DNA of 64,000 nt from positions 62,001 to 126,000 of the forward strand of contig JAXMBM010000003.1 in assembly GCA_046349855.1 (NCBI GenBank), read 5' to 3'. A program made the position numbers and the translations under genes. This document shows, one piece after another, positions 19,056 through 26,955 of the stretch. Within the stretch, counting starts at the first letter, position 1; every line of letters begins with the position of its first letter. The DNA comes from CAIXSC01 sp046349855 (lineage in GTDB: Bacteria > Planctomycetota > Planctomycetia > Pirellulales > Pirellulaceae). The notes beneath the pieces are model-generated. The model did not search any database. It was given only the letters and a program-made list of their open reading frames with translations, and was not told the DNA's origin.

Positions 19056-19259
19056 GATGCCGCTCCCACTCACCGTCCGCTTCTGCGGCGGAGCCGGTGG
19101 TTTCCGGCCGTCCAGCGGCGCTCACCCACGTTCGCACCCGCCCCGCTCGCCTCACGCCATCGTAGGTTGCCGAGACCGGCCGTTCAACCGCCGCGTCCCC
19201 CCACGAACCAGACGCTCCGACACGGCTCCCTCCGTGCTGGCTGGCACGGGAGCAACCCC

Positions 19260-21650
19260 TCAGCGGTGCGGTCCCAGATTGCGCCACCACCGCAGCTCAT
19301 TGGCACCTCGTTCCGCACAGGCCACGATGTCCAGGCGACCATCGGCGTCGAGGTCGGCGAGGAGGACAGTCACCGCGTTGGGCCAATCCTTCTTGATTGT
19401 GTGTTGTCTCCACGCTTGTCGCGGGTCCCCGGTGTTTTCGAACCACGCCAGCTGCCCCACCGGGCCCCAGCCCGTCGCCACGACATCCAGGTCGTGGTCT
19501 CCATCCAGGTCGCCCGCAACCGCTTCAAACCCCTGGGGAAACGGGTCGGCAATCACGTGCCGCGTCCACCGCTCGCCGCGGCCCGGCTGACCCACGTTTT
19601 CGTACCAGGCCACCTGATGCGATGGAGTGGATGCGGCCGTCGCCAGGCCGAACGCCAGCAGGATATCGAGGTCGCCGTCGCCGTCGAAATCGACCGGATG
19701 CCCGTGGGTCGGGGAACGCTGCGAGTCATCCACAAGGTGCTGTGCCCAGGTACTCGCTGCGGGGGTGGTCGGATTCTCGAACCACACGATCTGCGATGTG
19801 GTACGGGTCGTGCCTAGGAGATCGGGCCGCCCGTCGCGATTGAAATCGGCCACGGCGATCGTACGCGTCTCACCGATCTGTTCCGCCAGCAGGTGCCTTT
19901 CCCAGCTCTCGCCGTTACCCGGACGTCCCTCGTTCTCGTACCAGACAAAACGTTGCCCGTTCCAACTGGATGCCGCTACGTCCAGGTCACCGTCAGCGTC
20001 GAGGTCGGCGAGCGCGACGTCGTAGGCGCCGGGCAATTCCCCCGGCCCGACAATCCGCCGCAACGGCCAGGGACGTTCGCGCTCCTCGGGCGGCGGATTG
20101 GCGAACCAGCGGATGTCGGACCGCAGGTTGTCGACGATCACCACGTCGGGACGACCGTCGCGATTGATGTCGCCGATGGCGTGCCGTTCGAGTCGAATGG
20201 GCTGATCGGCCGCACCGGTGTAACGCTGGATGTAGGAAGGACGAAAACCGCCGCGACCGTCGTTGGTCAGCAGGTACAGGTTGCTGTTCGGTTCGGCGTC
20301 GGAACTGGTCAAGTCCAACGCACCATCGCCGTTCAGATCGGCAGCGGCACAGGCATACGAGTAGGTGTAATTTCCCAACAGACGCTGTTCGACCCATTGC
20401 AGCGTTCCTGCTCGCAGCGTGACTGGCGGTTCCGGTGTCGCATCGGGGACGCCGCGCGGATCGAGCAGCGCCGTGATCACCTGAGCGTAGACGCGGTGGC
20501 CGAAATCGTTGGGATGATTGACGCCGTTACCGGTCTGATCCCAATCGCGTTTGAGCTCCAGGAATCGCTGCCAGACCGACGTCAGATCGGCCAACGCCAC
20601 GCCGGGTCCCGTGAGCTCTTGCAAGGCCGCGCGATACCGCGGGAACGATTCGTGTTTCAGCCGCACCCAGTCCCGGTTGCCCAGCATCGAGGCCACCAGG
20701 ATGAACTCACAGGCCGGCCGTTGTTCCCGCACGGCCGCCAGGATCTGGCGGATATTCTGCTGGTATTCCTCGGGCGCGCGGCCGGCCGAGTCGTTCATGC
20801 CGAAGGCCACGATCAACAGATCGGGTTGAGCGGCGAGGACCGCTTCCACCTGCGCTCGTCCCCAGGCCGTATCGGTCCCTCCGACGGCCAGATTCTTCAA
20901 CTCGACGGAATTGCGGAATCGCTCGGCGAGGTGCCGGCGCACCAACTCGGGAAACGCCGGCTGGAACGGCGGAGCATGGTAGAGAGCCGACGCGTTGCAA
21001 CCGGCGGAAATGCTGTCCCCCAGGACGACGATCGTCAGCGGCTGGCGGTTGACGAGTCGCGCCACGGTGCGGGGCAGTTGCCGCGGATCGAAAGCCGGGA
21101 GGGGAGCCGACCAGGCCTGGGGCGCGTGGCGGTAGGTGATGCAGGTTTGCCGAGCGGCATATTCGAGCTCTGCGCCGAAGAAGATCTCTCCATCCCCGTC
21201 GCGGTGAGTCAGTTCATACTTCTGCGACTTCGCGGGGCGCCGCAAGTCCCGCGGCGTGCTCGACGGAATGGACGAACCGGCTGGCAGGACCAGTTCCCGC
21301 GAGTCCGGCTTCCAGACATAGTCTTTGCCAGGCTGATAGGTCACGTCGCCGACCGAATTGCGCACCGCCACAATTTCTCGAACGGGAAACAGCACCGACG
21401 CCCGGGCGGTCGCCGACGAGTCGTCGCGTAGGAACAACACCGACTCCCCCACGACCTCTTCCCCCTCCCAGAACGGGCGCAGGAGTTCCGGGGCATACTG
21501 CCAGCGCGGCGCGGTCGGTGGCGGATCGCCGGACTGGGGCTCGGTCTGAGAAAGGCCAACCTGATTTCCTGCGAGGACCACGACCACCGTCAGCACCCGG
21601 CAGAGGTGAGACGGCAATGCGCGGGAGCGCCGAGTATCTCCGCAGAACAT
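19260..21650 (-). CDS. SGNH/GDSL hydrolase fused to seven FG-GAP/VCBS repeats
   Basis: A 796-residue exported protein starts at the ATG at 21650 with GGGAG eight bases upstream. After the signal (about 18-36) comes a beta-rich domain, then an SGNH hydrolase: block I VVLGDSISAG (Ser213), block III-like FGMNDSAG, and the block V Asp/His in NHPNDFGH. From about residue 430 to the end there are seven Ca-binding propeller blades with DxDxDGxxD-like loops: DLNGDGALD, DINRDGRPD, DLDADGDLD, DFNRDGRPD, DFDGDGDLD, DLDGDHDLD, DLDADGRLD. Esterase or acetylhydrolase activity on glycans is likely. It is 30 bp downstream of a DUF1501 gene. Confidence 0.9.
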   Translation of the reverse strand: MFCGDTRRSRALPSHLCRVLTVVVVLAGNQVGLSQTEPQSGDPPPTAPRWQYAPELLRPFWEGEEVVGESVLFLRDDSSATARASVLFPVREIVAVRNSVGDVTYQPGKDYVWKPDSRELVLPAGSSIPSSTPRDLRRPAKSQKYELTHRDGDGEIFFGAELEYAARQTCITYRHAPQAWSAPLPAFDPRQLPRTVARLVNRQPLTIVVLGDSISAGCNASALYHAPPFQPAFPELVRRHLAERFRNSVELKNLAVGGTDTAWGRAQVEAVLAAQPDLLIVAFGMNDSAGRAPEEYQQNIRQILAAVREQRPACEFILVASMLGNRDWVRLKHESFPRYRAALQELTGPGVALADLTSVWQRFLELKRDWDQTGNGVNHPNDFGHRVYAQVITALLDPRGVPDATPEPPVTLRAGTLQWVEQRLLGNYTYSYACAAADLNGDGALDLTSSDAEPNSNLYLLTNDGRGGFRPSYIQRYTGAADQPIRLERHAIGDINRDGRPDVVIVDNLRSDIRWFANPPPEERERPWPLRRIVGPGELPGAYDVALADLDADGDLDVAASSWNGQRFVWYENEGRPGNGESWERHLLAEQIGETRTIAVADFNRDGRPDLLGTTRTTSQIVWFENPTTPAASTWAQHLVDDSQRSPTHGHPVDFDGDGDLDILLAFGLATAASTPSHQVAWYENVGQPGRGERWTRHVIADPFPQGFEAVAGDLDGDHDLDVVATGWGPVGQLAWFENTGDPRQAWRQHTIKKDWPNAVTVLLADLDADGRLDIVACAERGANELRWWRNLGPHR

Positions 21651-21680
21651 GGATGATCTCCCACTGCGCAAGAGGCGACG

Positions 21681-23126
21681 TTATCCGAAAAGATCCACCA
21701 GCGGTTCGCCACCTTCCATGACCGGCACAGGGCGTCCCGTGGCGTCGTGGATGCGAGCATGCGGCGGGATTCCCAAGGCGTGGAAGATGGTCGCGCCAAG
21801 CTGCTGCGGGCTCACCGGCCGGTCGAGCGGATAGGCGGCGTGCTTGTCCGACTGCCCGTAGACGACACCTCCTCGGATGCCGGCTCCGGCCAGCAAGGCA
21901 GGGAAACAGTGGCCCCAGTGATCGCGCCCCCAGTGCGCATTGCCGCGAGGCGTGCGGCCCATTTCCCCCAGACAGACGACCAACGTTTCGTCCAGCAGTC
22001 CGCGCTGTTGCAGATCCTCCAGCAACGCGGACAGACTCTGGTCGAGACCAGGAAGCAGGTACTTGCCCACATCGGCCGAGTTTACGTGGCTGTCCCAACT
22101 GTAGCCGTCCGGGCAGTCCCACAAGACGGTGACAAATCGTGCTCCAGCTTCCACCATCCGACGTCCCAGCAGCATCGACTGCCCGAAGAGGTGTCGCCCG
22201 TAGCGATCCCGCAAGGCAGAAGCCTCCTGGCGGATGTCGAATGCCTCGCGCATGCGGGCCGAGGTCACCAGGTCGAGTGCCCGCTCCCGGACGCGATCGT
22301 AGTTCCGCACAGGTCGCGTGTGATCGAGGTCCCGGCGCGCCTCGTCGAATTGTTGCCGCAAACTCTGACGCTGCGTCAACCGCTCCAGCGTGATGTCGGC
22401 ACGCGGGGCCAGCCCCTCGGGCGAAAACGTCAACTCCTCATCCAGACAGTCGCGGAAGTACGGATTGTCTTTGGCATCGCGTTTGGCCACACGTGTGGCG
22501 AGTGGCTGGCATGACTGTCCCAGCCAGCCGGCGTACTGACCCGATCGGTCGTACCCTTGGATGTGCCCCAGTCGATTCGGCAGATAGACGTAGCTCGGAA
22601 AATCACGCGACTCGGCCCCCCTGGGAGATAACTCCGCACGCTGCGCGAAGTACTCGACCACCGAACCGTACGCCGGCCAGTCCTTTTCGGTGGCATTCAC
22701 GCGGGCGGGACCGCGTTCGGCCGGCGGCAGATCATGCCCGGTCTGAATCAGGTGGCACGCATTGTGATCGTTCTGCCCGTGACTCACGGTGCGGATGACC
22801 GCATACTGGTCCGACAGGGCGGCCAGTCGAGGCAGGTGCTCGCATATCCGCAACTCGGGAGATCGCGCCGCGATCGGGCGGTAGGGACCGCGTATCTCGC
22901 TCGGCGCGTCCGGCTTCATGTCGAACGTCTCCAGCTGGCTCGGGCCGCCGAAAAGAAACACGAACATTACCGACCTGGCACGCGGGCGAGAAATGCGTCC
23001 CGCCGCTTCCGCGGTCAATAAGTCGGACAGGCTGGTCCCCAGCAACCCCGCGCCTGCCGCGCTCAGGACCGCGCGCCGCGACCAGCCCTGGCAAACGCGT
23101 TGCGGATAACTGTGAAGTGCCAACAT
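21681..23126 (-). CDS. DUF1501 domain protein, GDSL-VCBS-linked
   Basis: A 481-residue protein with a twin-arginine-like signal (GWSRRAVLSAAGAGLLGTSL). Family blocks are MFVFLFGGPSQLETFDMKPDAP, YAVIRTVSHGQNDHNACHLIQTG, RFVTVLWDCPDGYSWDSHVNSAD and VVCLGEMGRTPRGNAHWGRDHWGHCFPALLAG. The C-terminus is IFHALGIPPHARIHDATGRPVPV. These match the subgroup of DUF1501 with the GRDHWG motif. Unlike the other two complete copies here, it is followed by a GDSL-VCBS gene and has no DUF1553 gene beside it. Confidence 0.92.
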   Translation of the reverse strand: MLALHSYPQRVCQGWSRRAVLSAAGAGLLGTSLSDLLTAEAAGRISRPRARSVMFVFLFGGPSQLETFDMKPDAPSEIRGPYRPIAARSPELRICEHLPRLAALSDQYAVIRTVSHGQNDHNACHLIQTGHDLPPAERGPARVNATEKDWPAYGSVVEYFAQRAELSPRGAESRDFPSYVYLPNRLGHIQGYDRSGQYAGWLGQSCQPLATRVAKRDAKDNPYFRDCLDEELTFSPEGLAPRADITLERLTQRQSLRQQFDEARRDLDHTRPVRNYDRVRERALDLVTSARMREAFDIRQEASALRDRYGRHLFGQSMLLGRRMVEAGARFVTVLWDCPDGYSWDSHVNSADVGKYLLPGLDQSLSALLEDLQQRGLLDETLVVCLGEMGRTPRGNAHWGRDHWGHCFPALLAGAGIRGGVVYGQSDKHAAYPLDRPVSPQQLGATIFHALGIPPHARIHDATGRPVPVMEGGEPLVDLFG

Positions 23127-23254
23127 CGAGGGAGTCCTGGCGGGAGATCGTGAATCGAACGCCGTCAGCGGGGATCAGGCAACCACGTCCGGAGCGGCGC
23201 TGCCGCAACACGCGACCGACCCACGGTGGAAACTCGCGCTATCCCACGTGCTCG

Positions 23255-23310
23255 GGCACGGCTCGTCTGGCACGGCTCTACTGGCACAGCTCTTCTGGCG
23301 TCGCTGCTCG
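23255..23310. repeat. Four degenerate 14-bp tandem repeats
   Basis: Units GGCACGGCTCGTCT, GGCACGGCTCTACT, GGCACAGCTCTTCT and GGCGTCGCTGCTCG run head to tail upstream of the DUF1501 gene at 21681-23126. No protein frame explains the period, because 14 is not a multiple of three. Confidence 0.75.
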
Positions 23311-23516
23311 GGCGTGTCACCGACCGGCCGCATTGTCGCCCATGGAGCTGGCGGTGACAACACAGAAACGGACGCCCGCCGGCGATTGGGCCCACGTCAG
23401 CTTTTGCAGATCATGAGTGGTGCTGGAAAACGTCAATAGGAGAATTGGCGTTTCTTGTGTTAAAGTGGGGCCTCTGGAGGTCTGGAGGAAGAGAGTTTCT
23501 GTCTTGGAGGCCCGGC

Positions 23517-23850
23517 ATGGACGCCGCATATGACGCATTGGAACGGAAAAAGTTGCAACTTTTGGAGCAACTGGCGGAGGTCGAGGTCGAGCAGCAACGT
23601 CGGGCGCGGGCTTCTCGCGAAGGTTCCTCACTTCAGCGAGATTGAAGACGCGGGCCGGGATTTGGGGCGGCTCCTCAGCTGCCTCGACTGGCCAACGAAG
23701 TCGCCCTTGAGTGACCGCATGGCGCTCGTGGAAGTGCTGCTGACGCTCTTGGCCGATCGGGTGGACCCGTTTGGCGTACCCCATCGATCGTCGTGTCCGA
23801 CGCGACCATCGCCGCCGCGACGGCACACCTCCGCCTTCTGGTGCCGCGTT
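23517..23850 (+). pseudogene. Frameshifted gene fragment, possibly transposase N-terminus
   Basis: An ATG at 23517 with GGAGG upstream opens MDAAYDALERKKLQLLEQLAEVEVEQQRRA, a coiled-coil-like start. That frame stops at 23644. From about 23605 the neighbouring frame continues sensibly as GLLAKVPHFSEIEDAG and RDLGRLLSC, so one base has been gained or lost near 23600-23610. The pattern (coiled start, then a PHF..IE..G..LGR segment) reminds me of ISKra4-type planctomycete transposases, but the match is from memory and the rest of such a gene is missing. Confidence 0.4.
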
Positions 23851-24112
23851 TGAGGCTCGTCCATGAACAACGCGTTACGTGTGCCTGAACGATCGATGAA
23901 TTGATGACGCCAAGCTGCTCGAGGCACCGGGCCTTCGCCGACCGCGTTTCGGCGACTTGCAGCCCTCGGCGCGCTTCTCGGTGGGATCGCTCCGGTAACG
24001 CGAGCGCAGCGGGAAGCACAACCTGAATATTCATGACAACATCACCTGGCAGCCACAGCCTTGGGGCGCCTCATCCCAGTGCGCTGTGCGGAGATTTGAT
24101 CGCGGCTGCCGC

Positions 24113-24353
24113 GGGATTTTTTCAGGTACAGCGCAGGTGTCCATAAAGCCTTGCCATCAACAAAACAGCCGCTGGCGAAGTGCCTCCGCCAGCGGTCGGA
24201 TGCACCTGCTGCACCCGCGACCGAGATATCCCTGTTGGGTTGCGGATCCCCGCAGAGCCCAACTCCGTTTCCGCCGGCGATCCTGTGATATGGCAACACG
24301 GTTCCCGTGTCAATGTACACTTGGACACCTGCGCCATGCCTGAGAAAATCCCG
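24113..24353. repeat. MITE-like element with imperfect terminal inverted repeats
   Basis: The left end reads GGGATTTTTTCAGG, then GCGCAGGTGTCCA (24113-24145). The right end, in reverse, reads GGGATTTTCTCAGG, then GCGCAGGTGTCCA (24353-24321). About 30 bp match with a few mismatches. Inside is a 9-bp perfect stem, CCGCTGGCG (24169-24177) with CGCCAGCGG (24187-24195). No convincing gene is contained. The flanks 23851-24112 and 24354-24727 show nothing recognisable. Confidence 0.65.
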
Positions 24354-24727
24354 GTATGCAGCCGCGTCTGGAAACCGTTGATCAGGCACTTCACAGGAGA
24401 AGCGGGAGGAGCGAATAACACGATTTGTCGTGCACCTTTCGGGGCGGAAGACGGAACGGATCGTAACGTGCGACAGGATGGACGCTTGTCGGACTATTTG
24501 AGCCGACGTCCCGGCTATCCGTTTACCCGCCGTCCCCCCCTGGCTTTGGCCCCATAAGCTGACGTGGGCCCGCCGGCGATTCGTCGGCTCAACGCCCACT
24601 CGGTCGCGCCGTGACCTGGCTGCCAGGCAGGTCGAGAAGCTCGTGAAAATCGATTACTCTGGGACGCATCAGCCCGTGATTCCGCCGTCTCCCGTTCTTC
24701 CTCCAGTGACCGCCGATGGCCCCTTCC

Positions 24728-26650
24728 ATGAACCGACTTCGAGTCCTCGTCTGTCTTCTCTGCCTGGCGCCGCCGCTGTGGGCCGCCGCTGCCGAACGGG
24801 AAGTGCGTCCTCCCAACATCGTGGTGATCCTGATTGACGATCTGGGTTACGCCGACATCGGTCCCTTTGGTGCCACGAAGCAGCGGACACCGCAGCTGGA
24901 TCGCATGGCGCGCGAGGGGATGAAACTGACGTCGTTTTATGCGGCTCCCGTATGCTCCGTATCCCGAGCTCAAGTGCTGACCGGATGCTACGGCGCCCGG
25001 GTTTCGGTCCCCGGCGTGTATGGTCCCGGAGCGAAACAGGGGCTGCATCCTCAGGAGGTCACCATTGCCGAACGACTCCGGGAACGGGGCTATGCCACGA
25101 TGTGCATCGGCAAATGGCATGTGGGCGATCAGGCCGAATTCCTGCCGACGCGTCAGGGCTTCGACCACTATTTCGGCCTTCCCTATTCCAACGACATGAT
25201 CCGCGCCTCGGCCGACAGTGGCAAACGCGTGGTGCCGCTGCTGCGCGATGAGCAGGTTGTGGAACTCCTCACCGAAGAGCAGCAGAGTGGTCTGGTCGAA
25301 CGATACACCGCCGAGGCCGTGGGGTTCATCCGTGCTCAGCGGGAGAAGCCCTTCTTCCTGTACTTGCCGCATACGGCGGTCCACACCCCCATCTGGCCAG
25401 GCGATAAGTTCCGGGGCCAATCGGCCAACGGTCGTTTCGGCGATTGGGTCGAGGAGGTCGACGCCAGCGTCGGCCGCATTCTCGATACCTTGCGCGATCT
25501 GCAACTCGCCGAACAGACACTCGTCGTGTTCACCAGTGACAATGGTCCGTGGCTCATCAAGGGAGCCGACGGTGGCAGTGCCCTGCCGTTACGCGGAGGA
25601 AAGGGAACGACATGGGAAGGAGGAGTCCGCGTGCCCACGCTGGCGTGGTGGCCTGGCCACATCGCCGGAGGCAGTTCGTGCGACGCGGTGGCCGGAACGA
25701 TCGACCTGCTGCCGACCGCAGTGGCGCTGGCCGGCGGCCGACTGCCTCCCGAACCGGTGATCGACGGACGCGATTTGTCGCCGCTGCTGTTGGGGCTCAG
25801 CAAAACGTCTCCACGAGAGGCTCACTTTTACTTCTCCGCCTACAACCTGCAGGCGGTGCGGCAAGGCCCCTGGAAATTGGCCGTGGCCGCCCAGCCAGCG
25901 ACGGCGGGACAAGCTGACGCGAGCGAATCGCAGGTAACGCCCCGTCTCTACAACCTGGACGAAGAGATTGGCGAAGTGACGAACGTGGCGGCGCAACATC
26001 CCGAGGTCGTTGCGAAGTTGCGCGCGCTGGCCGAGCGGATGCAGGCGGAGATCGCTGGGAACTCTCCCACCGCACGCCGGCCCCCGGGCGAGGTCGCCGA
26101 TGCGCGTCCGCTGTATGCCATGGCTCCCGAAGCGCCACGGAAGAAGACCGAACGACGGCAGGGCGCGGAGACCGCGACGCCTGCGAAGCCAGCCGATCTG
26201 GCGAAACTCCGCATCGGAGATTCGCTGGCCGGACCGTCGGCGCCGCAGGTTGCGGGACGGGCATTTACCATCCAGTTGCAGGTCGTCACCGAAGCGCGCG
26301 ACGGAATCCTGCTCGCTCACGGAGGCTCGGCCGTCGGTTACGCTCTTCATCTCCGCGACGGGCAGTTGGTGTTCAGCACGCGCGATCGAGGACAGCAGCA
26401 TCATGTCGCTACGGCCTTTCCGCCGGCTGGGCAACCGCAGCGCATCAAGGCGTCGCTGGATGCGGCCGGAGTGATGCGTTTGCAGGTGGGTGACGGTGCC
26501 GTGGTCCAGGAAAAATGCCTGGGATTGCTGTCACGCCAGCCTCAGGAGGATTTCTGCCTGGGACGAGACGATGGGGCACCGGTGACCGACTACGCACCGG
26601 CCGCACCGCTCCGCGGACAAATCAGCGAGCTGCGGTTCACATCTCCCTGA
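24728..26650 (+). CDS. Sulfatase with CSVSR motif and C-terminal LamG-like domain
   Basis: A 640-residue exported protein; an ATG at 24716 is also possible. The signal peptide covers about 1-22. The metal site is LIDDLGYAD (35-43). At the formylglycine position the sequence is CSVSR with Cys76, so Val replaces the usual Pro (or Ala). The remaining sulfatase blocks are intact: CIGKWHVGDQ, YLPHTAVHTPIWPG, FTSDNGPWLIKG and REAHFYFSAYNLQAVRQGPWKLAV. From about residue 500 a lectin-like jelly-roll follows (FTIQLQVVTEARDGILLAHGG, YALHLRDGQLVFSTRDR). No ribosome-binding site is obvious. Confidence 0.9.
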   Translation: MNRLRVLVCLLCLAPPLWAAAAEREVRPPNIVVILIDDLGYADIGPFGATKQRTPQLDRMAREGMKLTSFYAAPVCSVSRAQVLTGCYGARVSVPGVYGPGAKQGLHPQEVTIAERLRERGYATMCIGKWHVGDQAEFLPTRQGFDHYFGLPYSNDMIRASADSGKRVVPLLRDEQVVELLTEEQQSGLVERYTAEAVGFIRAQREKPFFLYLPHTAVHTPIWPGDKFRGQSANGRFGDWVEEVDASVGRILDTLRDLQLAEQTLVVFTSDNGPWLIKGADGGSALPLRGGKGTTWEGGVRVPTLAWWPGHIAGGSSCDAVAGTIDLLPTAVALAGGRLPPEPVIDGRDLSPLLLGLSKTSPREAHFYFSAYNLQAVRQGPWKLAVAAQPATAGQADASESQVTPRLYNLDEEIGEVTNVAAQHPEVVAKLRALAERMQAEIAGNSPTARRPPGEVADARPLYAMAPEAPRKKTERRQGAETATPAKPADLAKLRIGDSLAGPSAPQVAGRAFTIQLQVVTEARDGILLAHGGSAVGYALHLRDGQLVFSTRDRGQQHHVATAFPPAGQPQRIKASLDAAGVMRLQVGDGAVVQEKCLGLLSRQPQEDFCLGRDDGAPVTDYAPAAPLRGQISELRFTSP

Positions 26651-26677
26651 CCGACGTACGGGTGTCAACCCTCAGGC

Positions 26678-26828
26678 TGTGTGAAGTGTCTATTAGGGTG
26701 CGACCTGGCGTGGACCATGGCAATGCGGGGCATAGTCGTGGATCGCTCCGCGATCCAACGCCTCTGTGTCCGAATGTTGTCTCACGGTGCGATCCGCGGG
26801 TATGACAACCTGGTGCTGTCCAATGACG
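26678..26828. repeat. Dispersed palindromic repeat, copy C
   Basis: The left end GTGTGAAGTGTC and the stretch ACCATGGCAATGCGGGGCAT are shared (in reverse) with the right side of copy B. The core CATAGTCGTGGATCGCTCCG, CGATCCAACGCCTCTGTGTC is followed by a degraded second arm, then TATGACAACCTGGTGCTGTCC. It lies between two convergent genes, the sulfatase at 24728-26650 and the hydrolase ending at 26956. It accounts for most of this 305-bp gap. Confidence 0.8.
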
Positions 26829-26955
26829 GCCCCCAAACGGACGAGAAGTCCAGCGATCCCGCAATCGAAGCGTTGATTGAGCGCTCGCCTCCTCCGCACC
26901 GTGACGCCGCTCGCGGTGCTCTCGTTCGGTCTTTCCGGGACGAGGCTGCGGTGGA

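Noticed and set aside
24042..24599. A 185-residue minus-strand frame across the MITE-like element
   Set aside because: Its most distinctive segments come from the inverted ends, which also appear in frames on the other strand.
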